Source: Agrococcus sp. SL85 (lineage in GTDB: Bacteria > Actinomycetota > Actinomycetes > Actinomycetales > Microbacteriaceae). From it: a stretch of 64,000 bases of DNA. The first letter of the stretch is position 1. Each line of letters begins with the position of its first letter. Location of the stretch: assembly GCF_026625845.1 (NCBI RefSeq), contig NZ_CP113066.1:2108001-2172000 (forward strand), in the 5' to 3' direction. Under the pieces are notes generated by a model. The model was not told where the DNA came from, made no database searches, and saw only the letters and a list, made by a program, of their open reading frames with translations. Positions 32,281 to 42,391 of this stretch are shown here, piece after piece. Made by a program: the position numbers and the translations under genes.

Positions 32281-33654
32281 TCAGATGGCGTGGAGCGGGG
32301 TGCCGGCGAGCTTGAGGTGCGTCTCGCCGAGCGACTCGTTCTGCGTCGGGTGCGCGTGGATGAGGTGCGCGACGTCCTCCGGGTAGGCCTCCCAGTTGAC
32401 GATGAGCTGCGCCTCGCCGACGAGCTCGCCCACGCGGCGGCCGATCATGTGGATGCCGACGACGGGGCCGTCCTTGACGCGCACCGCCTTGACCGAGCCG
32501 GTCGTGCCGACGATCTCGCTCTTGGCGTTGCCGCCGAGGGAGTACTCGTACGACTCGATCGCGTCGGCGCCGAACTGCTCCTTGGCCTTCGCCTCCGTGT
32601 AGCCGACCGATGCGACCTCGGGGTCGGAGTAGGTGACCTTGGGGATGTTGATGTCCTCGACCATGCGCGGCTCGAGGCCCGCGATCTGCTCGGCCACGAA
32701 GATGCCCTGCTGGTAGCCGCGGTGCGCGAGCTGCAGGCCCGGGACGATGTCGCCGACGGCGTAGACGCCGGGCACCGAGGTCTGGAGGGTCTCGTCGACC
32801 GTGACGAAGCCGCGGTCGAGCTGCACGCCGACCTCCTCGTAGCCGAGCCCGGCCGTCACGGGGCCGCGGCCGACGGCCACGAGCAGCAGGTCGGCGTCGA
32901 TCGTCTCGCCGGTCTCGAGCGAGACGTGCACGCCCGACTCGTCCTGCGTGACGCCCGAGAAGCGGGCGCCGAGCTTGAACTGGATGCCGCGCTTCTTGTA
33001 GGCGCGCTCGAACTGCTTCGAGACCGACTCCTCCTCGTTCGGGACGAGGTGGGGGAGGCCCTCGATGATCGTCACCTCGGTGCCGAACGAGCGCCAGACG
33101 CTCGCGAACTCGACGCCGATGACGCCGCCACCGAGGATGGCGACGCGCTCCGGGATCCAGTCGAGCTTCAGCGCCTGCTCGCTCGTGATGACGTTGCCGG
33201 TGATCTCCAGGCCCGGGAGCGACTTCGCGTAGGAGCCCGAGGCGAGCACGATGCTCTTGCCGGTGAGCGTCTGGTCGCCGACCGTGACGGTCGTGGGGGA
33301 GGCGAGCTTGCCCTCGCCGGCGACGACGGTGATGCCCTTCGCCTTGATGAGGCCCTCGAGGCCCTTGAACTTCTTCGCGATGATGCCCTCGCGGAAGGCC
33401 GTGACGCGCTCGATGTCGATGCCCTTGAGCTCGGCGTCCACGCCGGCCTCGCCGGACTCGCGCACGACGTCGGCGACCTCGGCCGAGTGCAGCATCGCCT
33501 TCGTCGGCACGCAGCCCCGGTGGAGGCAGGTGCCGCCGAGCTTGTCCTTCTCGACGATCGCGACGGTCTTGCCGAGCTGCACGGCGCGCAGCGCGACGGC
33601 GTAGCCCGCGCTGCCTCCGCCCAGGACGACGATGTCAAAGCTCTGATCGGACAC
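32281..33654 (-). CDS. lpdA: Dihydrolipoamide dehydrogenase (E3)
   Basis: FAD flavoenzyme, 457 residues, that reoxidises the lipoyl groups with NAD+. Redox disulfide in [19 protein letters not shown] motif [19 protein letters not shown] motif [20 protein letters not shown]-side VYAVGDIV and the C-terminal HAHPTQNES with the catalytic His-Glu. GTG 33654 is chosen: AAGGAG lies 7 bases upstream and the protein begins [13 protein letters not shown]; an ATG 14 codons upstream lacks this. First gene of lpdA-sucB. Confidence 0.95.
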   Translation of the reverse strand: MSDQSFDIVVLGGGSAGYAVALRAVQLGKTVAIVEKDKLGGTCLHRGCVPTKAMLHSAEVADVVRESGEAGVDAELKGIDIERVTAFREGIIAKKFKGLEGLIKAKGITVVAGEGKLASPTTVTVGDQTLTGKSIVLASGSYAKSLPGLEITGNVITSEQALKLDWIPERVAILGGGVIGVEFASVWRSFGTEVTIIEGLPHLVPNEEESVSKQFERAYKKRGIQFKLGARFSGVTQDESGVHVSLETGETIDADLLLVAVGRGPVTAGLGYEEVGVQLDRGFVTVDETLQTSVPGVYAVGDIVPGLQLAHRGYQQGIFVAEQIAGLEPRMVEDINIPKVTYSDPEVASVGYTEAKAKEQFGADAIESYEYSLGGNAKSEIVGTTGSVKAVRVKDGPVVGIHMIGRRVGELVGEAQLIVNWEAYPEDVAHLIHAHPTQNESLGETHLKLAGTPLHAI

Positions 33655-33808
33655 GCACTCGCTCCTTCTGAGTCCCGTTGCCGAACCGGTGGGCACGGCT
33701 GTGCACGGCGAAGCGCTGCCGGTGCGGAGCCCTCGCCTGTGCCCAGCCTATCCCGATGCGGCTGACCGCCCGGGGACGCGGCGGCGCGTTCGCCGACGGC
33801 GTCGGGCG

Positions 33809-35260
33809 CTACTGCGCGGTGCCGCGCGCCATGCCCGCGACCGCGCGGAGCACGCCGCGCACGGCAGCGCCCGTGGCGCCGGAGGGCGTGTGGCCGTGCG
33901 GCGCGCCCGTGTTCATCGAGGGGCCCGCGATGTCGACGTGCGCCCACGGGATGGGGGAGCCGTCGCGCTCGCCGACGAAGTGCTCGAGGAACGCCGCCGC
34001 GAGCAGCATGCCGCCCGAGCGGTTGCCGACCTTCGCGTTCATGAGGTCGGCGACCTGGCTGTCGAGCATGGGCCGCATCTCCTCGGGGATGGGCATGGGC
34101 CAGGCGTGCTCGCCGGCCTCCGTGCAGGCGGCGACGACGCGCTCGACGAGCGCCTCGTCGTTGCCCATGACGCCCGAGACGCGGTCGCCGAGCGCGACGA
34201 CCTGCGCGCCGGTGAGCGTGGCGACGTCGATGATCGCGTCGGGCTGCGCCTCGGAGGCCAGCACGAGCGCGTCGGCCATCACGAGGCGGCCCTCGGCGTC
34301 GGTGTTCGTGACCTCGACCGTGGTGCCGCCGCGCATCGTGATGACGTCGTCGGGCCGCGTGGAGGTCGAGGAGACCATGTTCTCGGCGAGGCAGAGGTGC
34401 GCGGTGACGCGGATGGGCAGCTGCAGCGCGGCCGCGGCGACGGCGACGGCGTAGACGACGGCGGCGCCGGCCATGTCGTACTTCATGTGCTGCATCGAGG
34501 CCGCGGGCTTCAGCGAGAGGCCGCCGGAGTCGAAGGTGATGCCCTTGCCCACCAGGACGACGTGCTTCGTCGCGCCCTCGGGCGCGTGCTCGACGGTCAC
34601 GAGGCGCGGCGGCCGGCTGGAGCCCTGGCCTACGCCGATGAGGCCGCCGAAGCCCTCGCGGCGAAGGCGGTCCTCGTCGCGCACGGTGACCGAGAGGCCG
34701 GTGCTCGCGGCCTCGGCGACGACGCGGTCGGCGAAGGCGACGGGGCTCAGGAGGTTCGGAGGGGTGTTGGCGAGGTCGCGCGTGGTCCACACGGCCTGGG
34801 CCGCGACCGTCGCGTCCGCGACGAGCGAGCCCGTGACCTCCGCGTCGCCCGCGACGACCGCGATCTCGCAGAGCGCGAGCGGCTCCTGCTGCTTCTGCCC
34901 CTCGTAGCGGTAGGCGCCGAGGGCCGCGCCCTCGAGCACCGCGAGCACGTCCTCGCTCGAGGCGACCGGCAGCGCGATCGCGAGCGACGGCACGTCGCGC
35001 AGGGCGCGCACCGCGGCGCCCGCCACCTCGCGCAGCCGCACGGCGTCGACGCGGTCGCCGAGCCCGACGAACGCGACCCGGCGGCCGTCGACCACGGCGC
35101 GCGCGAGCTGCTCCCGCTTGCCGGTGACGCCCAGATCGGCGAGCAGCTGCGGGTCGAAGCCCGGCGCCTCCGGGGTCTCGCCGGCGAGCACGCCGTGCAC
35201 CGTGAGCGATGCGGTCGCGTCGTCGGTGCTGGGGATGATGGAGAGCGCAGGGATCGGCAT
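33809..35260 (-). CDS. pepA: Leucyl aminopeptidase (M17)
   Basis: Cytoplasmic dinuclear zinc exopeptidase, 483 residues. The catalytic C-terminal domain has LVGKGITFDSGGLSLKP with the metal Lys/Asp, MKYDMAGAA, and the signature NTDAEGRLVMADALVLAS; the N-terminal macro-like domain is diverged. TATCCT on the minus strand, 8 nt before ATG 35260, may make the mRNA leaderless. Roles in peptide turnover and glutathione/mycothiol conjugate processing are known in the family, not shown here. Confidence 0.95.
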   Translation of the reverse strand: MPIPALSIIPSTDDATASLTVHGVLAGETPEAPGFDPQLLADLGVTGKREQLARAVVDGRRVAFVGLGDRVDAVRLREVAGAAVRALRDVPSLAIALPVASSEDVLAVLEGAALGAYRYEGQKQQEPLALCEIAVVAGDAEVTGSLVADATVAAQAVWTTRDLANTPPNLLSPVAFADRVVAEAASTGLSVTVRDEDRLRREGFGGLIGVGQGSSRPPRLVTVEHAPEGATKHVVLVGKGITFDSGGLSLKPAASMQHMKYDMAGAAVVYAVAVAAAALQLPIRVTAHLCLAENMVSSTSTRPDDVITMRGGTTVEVTNTDAEGRLVMADALVLASEAQPDAIIDVATLTGAQVVALGDRVSGVMGNDEALVERVVAACTEAGEHAWPMPIPEEMRPMLDSQVADLMNAKVGNRSGGMLLAAAFLEHFVGERDGSPIPWAHVDIAGPSMNTGAPHGHTPSGATGAAVRGVLRAVAGMARGTAQ

Positions 35261-35344
35261 GGGTCACGAGGATACCGGCGCGGGTCGGGGCCGCCTGCAC
35301 CGCGCGCGGCCGCGCCCGCGAGGCGGGGCGGATGCCCGCGGGCG

Positions 35345-35389
35345 CCGCTCACCAGGCTGCCGCTCACCAGCCTGCCGCTCACTAGGCTG
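35345..35389. repeat. Three tandem 15-bp repeats carrying a -10 box
   Basis: CCGCTCACCAGGCTG, CCGCTCACCAGCCTG and CCGCTCACTAGGCTG in a row. Only the third has TAGGCT (35383-35388), the probable -10 of the next gene; the other two read CAGGCT and CAGCCT. Confidence 0.8.
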
Positions 35390-35394
35390 GGAGC

Positions 35395-36315
35395 GTGATC
35401 GAGCCGAGCGACCTGAGCATGGATCTGGAGGACCTCTCGAGCGTGCCCCGGGGGCTCGACCTCGTCGTGGCGATCCACGGCTTCGTCGACGCGGGCCAGG
35501 CGGCCGAGGCCGCGGCGGCCGCGGTGCTCGACACCCTCCCGCACCGCCCGGTCGTCGCCTTCGACACCGACCTGCTCATCGATCACCGCTCGCGCAGGCC
35601 CCGCATGCTCTTCAACGAGGATCGCGTCGAGGAGTACCTGCCGCACTCGCTCTCGCTGCTGCTCGTCGAGGACGACGCGGGCGCGCCCTTCCTGCTGCTG
35701 ACGGGCCCGGAGCCCGACTGGCTGTGGGAGCGCTTCACCGACCGCCTGCTCGAGCTGCTCGACGAGCTCGAGGTCGCCTCGACCACGATCATCACCTCCA
35801 TCGGCATGCCGGTGCCGCACACGCGGCCGCTCACGACCACGGTGTCGGGCAACCGCGCCGACCTCATCGAGCAGTACTCCGCCTGGCGGCCCGTCTCGTC
35901 GGCCCCGGCCTCGGTCATCCACCGCATCGAGCACCGCCTGCACCCGCAGTCGCCGGTCGCGACCTTCACGGTGCTCGTGCCGCACTACGTGGGGGAGTCG
36001 GGCTCGGCCGGGCCCGCGCTCACGGCGCTCGAGGGCGTCACGAGCGCGACGGGGCTCGCGTTCCGCACCGAGGAGCTGCGGCAGGCGGATCGCGAGTTCC
36101 AGCAGCTCGTCGCGCAGCAGATGGAGACGAACGAGGAGCTGCAGCGCGTCGTCACGACGCTCGAGGCCCGCTACGACGCGTTCATGGCGCAGTCGTCGGT
36201 GCGCTCGCCGCTCACCGACGAGGACGGCTCGGTGCCGAGCGCCGACGAGATCGCGGAGGAGCTCGAGCGCTACCTGCGCGAGCGGCGCGGCGGGGACGGC
36301 GACCGGCTGCTGTGA
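35395..36315 (+). CDS. PAC2-family protein
   Basis: 306 residues, PAC2 (proteasome assembly chaperone-like) superfamily found in actinobacteria. Seen: LDLVVAIHGFVDAGQAAEAA, RPRMLFNEDRVEEY, LLLTGPEPDWLWERF, TTIITSIGMPVPHTRP, FTVLVPHYVGES and a C-terminal helix pair. The GTG start follows TAGGCT by 6 nt (leaderless). Precise function is unknown; actinobacteria of this family usually lack a proteasome, so a different role is possible. Confidence 0.88.
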   Translation: MIEPSDLSMDLEDLSSVPRGLDLVVAIHGFVDAGQAAEAAAAAVLDTLPHRPVVAFDTDLLIDHRSRRPRMLFNEDRVEEYLPHSLSLLLVEDDAGAPFLLLTGPEPDWLWERFTDRLLELLDELEVASTTIITSIGMPVPHTRPLTTTVSGNRADLIEQYSAWRPVSSAPASVIHRIEHRLHPQSPVATFTVLVPHYVGESGSAGPALTALEGVTSATGLAFRTEELRQADREFQQLVAQQMETNEELQRVVTTLEARYDAFMAQSSVRSPLTDEDGSVPSADEIAEELERYLRERRGGDGDRLL

Positions 36316-36325
36316 GCGCGCGCCG

Positions 36326-37660
36326 ATGAACAGCGCGCGGTCCTGGGTGGTGTGGAGCGTCGCGGCGCTCGCCTACATCGCCGCGATCCTCCACCGCTCC
36401 TCGCTCGGCGTCGCGGTGCCGGACGCCGCGGAGCGCTTCGACGTGCAGGCGGGCCTGCTCTCGACGCTCGGCGCCGTGCAGCTCGCCGTCTACGCCGTCA
36501 TGCAGATCCCCGTGGGCGTGCTGCTCGACCGCTACGGCCCGCGCATCCTCATCGCCGCAGGCGCCGGCACCATGGCCGCGGGCCAGCTCGTCGTCGCGCT
36601 CGCGGAGGATCTGCCGGTCGCCGTCGTCGGCCGCGTGCTCGTGGGCCTCGGCGACGCCGCGACCTTCATCTCCGTCATCCGGCTGCAGGCGGGATGGTTC
36701 CGCGGCCCGATCGTCGCGCAGATGTCGCAGTGGGTCGCGACCGCCGGGCAGCTCGGGCAGCTGCTCTCGGTGGTGCCCTTCGCCTGGCTGCTGCACCAGG
36801 TCGGGTGGACGCTCTCGTTCGGCTCGCTCGCGGTCGTCGGCGTCGTGGCGCTCGTGCTCGTGCTGGTCGTGGTGTTCGACGCCCCCAAGGGCGAGCCGCC
36901 GCTCGCGACGGGCTCGATCGAGCTGCCCGAGGGGTGGTGGCCGCGGCTGCGCTCGACCCTGCGCCGCCCCGGCACGCAGCTGGGGCTCTGGACGCACTTC
37001 TCGCTGCTCGCGACGCCCAACATGTTCATGCTCTTCTGGGGCTACCCGATGCTCGTCGACGGGCTCGGCTACGACCGCGCCGCTGCGGCCGGCCTGCTCT
37101 CGATCACGGTGCTCACGGGCATCGTCGTGGGGCCGATCGTGGGGATCGCGACCGCGCGCTTCCCGCTGCGGCGCTCGAACCTCGTGCTCGGCATCGTCGG
37201 GCTGCTGGTCGTCACCTGGTCGGTCGTGCTCGCGTGGCCCGCCGAGCCGCCGCTGTGGCTCCTGGTCGCGCTCGTGGTCGTGCTCGGCATCGCCGGGCCG
37301 GGCTCGACGGTCGGCTTCGACTTCGCGCGCACCTTCAACCCCCTCCGCACGCTCGGGGCCGCGAACGGCGTCGTCAACGTCGGCGGCTTCTTCGCGAGCT
37401 TCGCGATGCTGCCGGTCGTCGGCCTCCTGCTCGACCTCGTGCAGCACGTGCGGCTCGACGCGGGGGAGGACGCGGGGCTCTACGACTGGACGGGCTTCCG
37501 CATCGCGCTGAGCGTGCAGCTGCTCGTCCTGGCCCTCGGCGCCGCGATGATCGTGCGCGCGCGGCGCCGCACCCGCGTGCAGCTGCGCGAGGAGGAGGGC
37601 ATCGAGGTGGGCCCCGTGTGGCGCGCGATCGCCGCGTGGCTGCGACGGCGCCGGGGCTGA
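36326..37660 (+). CDS. MFS transporter, unknown substrate
   Basis: 444 residues with about twelve hydrophobic segments. Loop 2-3 has [16 protein letters not shown] (typical MFS motif A), helix 4-5 has [14 protein letters not shown]. The cytoplasmic tail is basic and short ([15 protein letters not shown]). Relatives are annotated only as nitrate/nitrite-type or general MFS carriers, so no substrate can be given. It starts ten bases after the PAC2 gene and is probably co-transcribed. Confidence 0.85.
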   Translation: MNSARSWVVWSVAALAYIAAILHRSSLGVAVPDAAERFDVQAGLLSTLGAVQLAVYAVMQIPVGVLLDRYGPRILIAAGAGTMAAGQLVVALAEDLPVAVVGRVLVGLGDAATFISVIRLQAGWFRGPIVAQMSQWVATAGQLGQLLSVVPFAWLLHQVGWTLSFGSLAVVGVVALVLVLVVVFDAPKGEPPLATGSIELPEGWWPRLRSTLRRPGTQLGLWTHFSLLATPNMFMLFWGYPMLVDGLGYDRAAAAGLLSITVLTGIVVGPIVGIATARFPLRRSNLVLGIVGLLVVTWSVVLAWPAEPPLWLLVALVVVLGIAGPGSTVGFDFARTFNPLRTLGAANGVVNVGGFFASFAMLPVVGLLLDLVQHVRLDAGEDAGLYDWTGFRIALSVQLLVLALGAAMIVRARRRTRVQLREEEGIEVGPVWRAIAAWLRRRRG

Positions 37661-37935
37661 GGCCTGCGGCGAGGTCCGAGCCGATCGCTGCGGCGAGGTC
37701 GCGGCGCAGGCCGTTCGCGACCGGCGCGCCGCGCGCGACGCGCCGGTCCGGTCCCTGGACGCGGGCCGGGAATGCGTATGCCACACGAGGCGCTACACTG
37801 TCAAGACCGACCCAGTCGAGACCGCGCCCCGGCGCAGGACTTGACATGGGTCATTCGACTGCCCTGAGATCGCCCCGCGATCCCGAGGAGCCCGTGAGCA
37901 CCAGCACGCAGGCGCCCGACCCGACCGGAGGACCC

Positions 37936-39387
37936 ATGCCAGCCAAGGAGACCACCACGGCCGCGCGCCGCGCCTCGGCGACGTCCGACGCCGCGGAGAC
38001 CGCGACGAAGGCTGCCCCGAAGTCGGCCGCGTCGTCGACGAAGACGACCGCGGCGAAGACGACCGGAGCCAAGACGACCGGAGCCAAGACGACCGCTGCG
38101 AAGACGACGGCGACGAAGACCGCTGCCGCGAAGACGACCACCGCGAAGACGACGGCCGCGAAGACCACCGCTGCGAAGGCCGCGGCGCCCAAGGCGGCCG
38201 CGAAGACGACCGCCACGAAGGCGAAGGCGACGCGCGCCAAGGCCGCGGCGAAGGACGAGGACGAGGACGGCGTGACCGCCGCCCCCGCCGCGAAGCCCGC
38301 GCGCGGCGGCCGGAAGAAGGCGCCGGACCCCGTCGACGAGGCCCAGGCCGACGAGTCGGTCGAGGTCGAGGAGGAGCAGGACGAGGAGGAGAAGGTCCAC
38401 GTCGAGAAGCTCCCCACGGGAGCCCTCCGCCTCTCCGGCGACGACGACGAGCCCGCGCCGACGCAGATCACGGGCGCCACGGCCGACCCGGTCAAGGACT
38501 ACCTGAAGCAGATCGGCAAGGTCGCGCTCCTCAACGCCGAGCAGGAGGTCGACCTCGCCATGCGCATCGAGGCGGGCCTGTTCGCCGAGGAGCGCCTCTC
38601 GCTCGAGGGCGACGACCTCGACTGGCAGCTGAAGCGCGACCTCACGCGCATCGCCCGCGACGGCCAGCGCGCGAAGTCGCACCTGCTGGGCGCGAACCTC
38701 CGCCTCGTCGTCTCGCTCGCGAAGCGCTACACGGGTCGCGGCATGCAGTTCCTGGACCTCATCCAGGAGGGCAACCTCGGCCTCATCCGCGCGGTCGAGA
38801 AGTTCGACTACACCAAGGGCTTCAAGTTCTCGACCTACGCGACGTGGTGGATCCGCCAGGCCATCACCCGCGCCATGGCCGACCAGGCCCGCACGATCCG
38901 CATCCCCGTGCACATGGTCGAGGTCATCAACAAGCTCGCGCGCGTGCAGCGCCAGATGCTGCAGGACCTCGGCCGCGAGCCGAGCCCGGAGGAGCTGGCC
39001 CGCGAGCTCGACATGACCCCCGAGAAGGTCATCGAGGTGCAGAAGTACGGCCGCGAGCCGATCTCGCTGCACACGCCGCTCGGCGAGGACGGCGACAGCG
39101 AGTTCGGCGACCTCATCGAGGACACCGAGGCGGTCGTGCCGGCCGACGCGGTGGGCTTCACGATGCTGCAGCGCCAGCTCGAGTCGCTGCTCGACTCGCT
39201 CTCGGAGCGCGAGGCGGGCGTCATCCGCATGCGCTTCGGCCTCGGCGACGGCATGCCCAAGACGCTCGACCAGATCGGCGACACCTTCGGCGTGACGCGC
39301 GAGCGCATCCGCCAGATCGAGTCGAAGACGATGGCCAAGCTGCGGCACCCCTCGCGCTCGCAGCAGCTGCGCGACTACCTCGAGTGA
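37936..39387 (+). CDS. sigA: Primary sigma factor RpoD/SigA
   Basis: Housekeeping sigma-70 factor, about 483 residues. The N-terminal 130 residues are a low-complexity tail of AKTT/GAKTT-type repeats (38037-38260) followed by an acidic stretch. Then region 1.2 [29 protein letters not shown], region 2 [20 protein letters not shown] with [20 protein letters not shown], and region 4.2 [21 protein letters not shown] 37936 has CGGAGGA 4-6 bases upstream; GTG 37894 with GAGGAG is an in-frame alternative. A TACACT box (37794-37799) may be its -10. Confidence 0.96.
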   Translation: MPAKETTTAARRASATSDAAETATKAAPKSAASSTKTTAAKTTGAKTTGAKTTAAKTTATKTAAAKTTTAKTTAAKTTAAKAAAPKAAAKTTATKAKATRAKAAAKDEDEDGVTAAPAAKPARGGRKKAPDPVDEAQADESVEVEEEQDEEEKVHVEKLPTGALRLSGDDDEPAPTQITGATADPVKDYLKQIGKVALLNAEQEVDLAMRIEAGLFAEERLSLEGDDLDWQLKRDLTRIARDGQRAKSHLLGANLRLVVSLAKRYTGRGMQFLDLIQEGNLGLIRAVEKFDYTKGFKFSTYATWWIRQAITRAMADQARTIRIPVHMVEVINKLARVQRQMLQDLGREPSPEELARELDMTPEKVIEVQKYGREPISLHTPLGEDGDSEFGDLIEDTEAVVPADAVGFTMLQRQLESLLDSLSEREAGVIRMRFGLGDGMPKTLDQIGDTFGVTRERIRQIESKTMAKLRHPSRSQQLRDYLE

Positions 39388-39415
39388 TCGACGCCTGATC
39401 CACGTCACGGATCGC

Positions 39416-39451
39416 CACGAGGCCGCCCGGGAATCTCCGGGCGGCCTCGTG
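39416..39451. terminator. Hairpin terminator after sigA
   Basis: A perfect 15-bp stem, CACGAGGCCGCCCGG with CCGGGCGGCCTCGTG, loop GAATCT, 28 bases after the sigA stop. Confidence 0.85.
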
Positions 39452-39491
39452 ACGTTCTAGGATGTGTCTATACCCCCAAGAAGGAGTGCTC

Positions 39492-40322
39492 ATGCCTCGC
39501 GCCCGCACGCGTCTGTCCCGCATCGCCCCCGTCGCCGCCGTCGCGGCCGCGTCGATCGCCCTCGCCGGCTGCTCGTCGGCCGCCGACCCCGCGCCGACCG
39601 AGAGCGCCGCGGGCCTGACGCTCGCCGAGGTGCAGGAGGCGGGCACGCTCGTCGTCGGCACCGAGGGCACGTACTCGCCCTTCTCGTTCCACGAGGACGG
39701 CGCGGGCGAGCTGACCGGCTACGACGTCGACGTCATCACGGCGGTCGCCGAGGAGCTCGGGGTCGAGGTGGAGTTCCAGGAGACCCAGTGGGACGCGCTC
39801 TTCGCGGCCCTCGACTCGGGCCGCATCGACGTCATCGCCAACCAGGTCTCGATCACGCCCGAGCGCCTGGAGCGCTACGCGTTCTCGACGCCGTACACGT
39901 ACTCGCCGGGCGTGCTCGTCGTGGCCGAGGACAGCGACATCCAGTCGTTCGACGACCTCCAGGGCCGCACGAGCGCGCAGTCGCTCACGAGCAACTGGGC
40001 GACCGTCGCGACCGACGCGGGCGCCCAGGTCGAGGAGGTCGAGGGCTTCGCGCAGGCCGCCGAGCTGCTCGCCGCCGGCCGCGTCGACGCGACCGTCAAC
40101 GACCGCCTGACCTTCCTCGACTACGAGCAGTCGCAGGGCGGCCAGACGGGTCTCCGGGTCGCCGCCGAGACCGACGACACGAGCGAGAACGCGCTCGCCT
40201 TCCGCGGCGGCAGCGACGACCTCGTCGCGGCCGTCGACGAGGCGCTCGCTGCGCTCGCGGCCGATGGCACGCTCGCCGAGATCTCGGCGCAGTACTTCGG
40301 CGAGGACGTCTCGCAGCCGTGA
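39492..40322 (+). CDS. Polar amino-acid ABC transporter, substrate-binding lipoprotein
   Basis: 276 residues. A signal peptide with lipobox SIALAGCSS (lipidated Cys27) anchors it outside the membrane. Family 3 solute-binding fold: LVVGTEGTYSPFSFHEDGAG, LTGYDVDVITAVAEELGVEVEF, LDSGRIDVIANQVSITPER, ISAQYFGED at the end. Relatives bind cystine or other polar amino acids; the exact ligand is not determined. AAGGAG lies about 6 bases before ATG 39492. First of an SBP-permease-ATPase set, but a hairpin separates it from the permease, so its expression can exceed that of the rest. Confidence 0.92.
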   Translation: MPRARTRLSRIAPVAAVAAASIALAGCSSAADPAPTESAAGLTLAEVQEAGTLVVGTEGTYSPFSFHEDGAGELTGYDVDVITAVAEELGVEVEFQETQWDALFAALDSGRIDVIANQVSITPERLERYAFSTPYTYSPGVLVVAEDSDIQSFDDLQGRTSAQSLTSNWATVATDAGAQVEEVEGFAQAAELLAAGRVDATVNDRLTFLDYEQSQGGQTGLRVAAETDDTSENALAFRGGSDDLVAAVDEALAALAADGTLAEISAQYFGEDVSQP

Positions 40323-40338
40323 CGGACGCCACCGCACG

Positions 40339-40366
40339 CGCGGCCCGGGCAGCAGCCCGGGCCGCG
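40339..40366. terminator. Hairpin between binding protein and permease genes
   Basis: A 12-bp stem, CGCGGCCCGGGC with GCCCGGGCCGCG, loop AGCA. It probably gives partial termination so that the binding protein is in excess, as usual in ABC operons. Confidence 0.75.
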
Positions 40367-40405
40367 TCGGCGTGCGCGCTCGGGCGCGCAGCGGTCGGAC
40401 TGGCC

Positions 40406-40411
40406 TAGGGT
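40406..40411 (+). promoter_or_regulatory. Candidate -10 box (TAGGGT) of permease gene
   Basis: TAGGGT, 6 nt before GTG 40418; leaderless arrangement for the permease-ATPase pair. Confidence 0.5.
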
Positions 40412-40417
40412 CGACAG

Positions 40418-41074
40418 GTGGACTGGGACCTCGTCGCGTCGTCGATCGGCCCGATCGTGCTGGGCGCCATCCAGGGCACGATCCCGCTGACCGCGGCCTC
40501 GTTCGCGCTCGGCCTCGCGATCGCCGTGCTGCTCGCGCTCGCGCGCATCTCCGGCGTCGCCGTGCTCTCGGGCATCGCGCGCGCCTACATCTCGATCATC
40601 CGCGGCACGCCGCTGCTCGTGCAGCTCTTCGTGATCTTCTACGGCATGCCTCAGATCGGCATCACGCTCGATCCGTGGCCGAGCGCGATCATCGTGCTCT
40701 CGATGAACGTCGGCGGCTACGCGGCCGAGATCATCCGCGCCTCGATCCTGTCGATCCCGCGAGGCCAGTGGGAGGCCGCGGCGATGATCGGCATGCCGCG
40801 CGGCCAGGCGCTCGTGCGCATCGTGCTGCCGCAGGCGGCGCGGGTGTCGGTGCCGCCGCTGTCGAACACGCTCATCTCGCTCGTGAAGGACTCGTCGCTC
40901 TGCTCGCTGATCCTCGTGACCGAGCTCTTCCGCGTCGCGCAGCGCATCGCCGCCCCGAGCGGCGAGTTCCTGCTGCTCTACGCGATCGCCGGCGCCGTCT
41001 ACTGGGTGATCTGCCTCGTCCTGGCGTTCGGCCAGGACCGCCTCGAGGGGAGGCTCGACCGCTATGCCGTCTGA
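40418..41074 (+). CDS. Polar amino-acid ABC transporter permease
   Basis: 218 residues, HisM/GlnP type with about five membrane helices. Seen: AYISIIRGTPLLVQLFVIFYG after helix 2-3, and the ATPase-contacting EAA loop GQWEAAAMIGMPRGQALVRI followed by VLPQAARVSVPP. It overlaps the ATPase gene by 11 bases. Confidence 0.93.
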   Translation: MDWDLVASSIGPIVLGAIQGTIPLTAASFALGLAIAVLLALARISGVAVLSGIARAYISIIRGTPLLVQLFVIFYGMPQIGITLDPWPSAIIVLSMNVGGYAAEIIRASILSIPRGQWEAAAMIGMPRGQALVRIVLPQAARVSVPPLSNTLISLVKDSSLCSLILVTELFRVAQRIAAPSGEFLLLYAIAGAVYWVICLVLAFGQDRLEGRLDRYAV

Positions 41075-41852
41075 CCAGCCCGGCACCGCCGCCGAGGGCC
41101 CGCTGCTCTCCGCGCGCGGCCTGCACAAGTCGTTCGGCGACAACCACGTCCTGCGCGGCGTCGACCTCGAGATCGACGCGGGCACCGTGCACGCGCTCAT
41201 CGGACCGTCCGGCTCCGGCAAGACGACGGTGCTGCGCTCGCTCAACGGGCTCGAGACGCCGGACGCCGGCTCGCTCCGCATCGGCGACCTGTCCCTCGAC
41301 TTCGCGCGGCCGCCCGGCCGCCGCGATCGCGCGGCGCTGCACCGCGCCTCCGCGATGGTCTTCCAGCAGCACCACCTCTTCCCGCACCTGACGGTGCTCG
41401 GCAACGCCACGATCGGCCCGATCCGCGTGCAGGGCCGCGCGAAGGAGGAGGCGACCGAGGCGGCGCTCGCGCTGCTCGACCGCGTGGGGCTGCGCGAGAA
41501 GGCCGACGCCTACCCGTCGTCGCTCTCGGGCGGCCAGCAGCAGCGCGTGGGCATCGTGCGCGCGCTCGCGCTGCAGCCCGCGATGCTGCTGTTCGACGAG
41601 CCGACCTCGTCGCTCGATCCCGAGCTCGTGGGGGAGGTGCTCGCCGTCATGAGCGAGCTCGCGGCCGACGGCTGGACGATGGCGGTCGTGACGCACGAGC
41701 TGGGGTTCGCGCGCGAGGTCGCCGATCAGGTGTCGTTCTTCGACGGCGGCATCGTCGTCGAGCGCGGCACCCCCGAGCAGGTCTTCGAGGCCCCGCAGCA
41801 CGAGCGCACGCAGCGCTTCCTGCAGCGGATGCGCGGTCCCTTCGGCGGCTGA
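41064..41852 (+). CDS. Amino-acid ABC transporter ATP-binding protein
   Basis: 262 residues. Walker A GPSGSGKTTVLRS, Q-loop VFQQHHLFPHLTVL, signature LSGGQQQRVGIVRAL, Walker B AMLLFDEPTSSLDPE and switch His in VVTHELGFAREV. It energises import by the preceding permease. ATG 41064 lies inside the permease gene, indicating translational coupling. Confidence 0.95.
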   Translation: MPSDQPGTAAEGPLLSARGLHKSFGDNHVLRGVDLEIDAGTVHALIGPSGSGKTTVLRSLNGLETPDAGSLRIGDLSLDFARPPGRRDRAALHRASAMVFQQHHLFPHLTVLGNATIGPIRVQGRAKEEATEAALALLDRVGLREKADAYPSSLSGGQQQRVGIVRALALQPAMLLFDEPTSSLDPELVGEVLAVMSELAADGWTMAVVTHELGFAREVADQVSFFDGGIVVERGTPEQVFEAPQHERTQRFLQRMRGPFGG

Positions 41853-41873
41853 CGCCGCACGCCCCGCACGCGA

Positions 41874-41904
41874 CGAGGCCCGCCCCGGATGGGGGCGGGC
41901 CTCG
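41874..41904. terminator. Hairpin terminator after the ABC operon
   Basis: A 13-bp stem, CGAGGCCCGCCCC with GGGGCGGGCCTCG. It also faces the convergent DUF7455 gene. Confidence 0.8.
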
Positions 41905-41926
41905 TGAGCGTCAGGGGGAGACGGGC

Positions 41927-42148
41927 TCAGCGCTCGTGGAGCTTCGCCGTCTCGTCGTGCCACACGGTCGCGACCGGCTCGAGGGCGTCGCGGTGCTTGG
42001 CGGCGTGGTGCGCGCAGAAGAGCAGCGTGCCGCTCGCCATGGTCGCGCGGACGTACGCCTGGGCACCGCAGCTGTCGCAGCGGTCGAGACCGGTGAGCGG
42101 GGCTCGAGCCTCGTCCACCTCGAGCGTCGGGGTCTGGATGTCGTTCAC
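41927..42148 (-). CDS. DUF7455-like small zinc-binding protein
   Basis: 73 residues: LDRCDSCGAQAYVRAT, LLFCAHHAAKH. One CxxC and one C-x2-H-type pair could hold zinc. It is a family conserved across actinobacteria, of unknown function. GTG 42148 is the start, with GAGGAGG a few bases upstream. Its 5' side faces parE; the 243-bp gap between them holds no gene I can support. Confidence 0.8.
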   Translation of the reverse strand: MNDIQTPTLEVDEARAPLTGLDRCDSCGAQAYVRATMASGTLLFCAHHAAKHRDALEPVATVWHDETAKLHER

Positions 42149-42391
42149 AGGGCCCTCCTCTGATTCGTCCTGACCACCAGTCTCCCATGCGGGCGCCCCG
42201 GGAGGGCCCAAGGTCGACCCAGGTTCGCCAGCGGCAGAACGCGGCTGCCGCGCCGCGCGCCCTGCCCTGCTGCGGGTCCGGCCGGGCCTAGGCTGGCCTG
42301 CGGCGCGCCGCACCGAGCGGTCCCGAGCGGGGGCCGGGCGCACGACGGGCGCCGGCAGGGAGCGCGCGGCGCGCGCAGCGAAGGGGGACCG

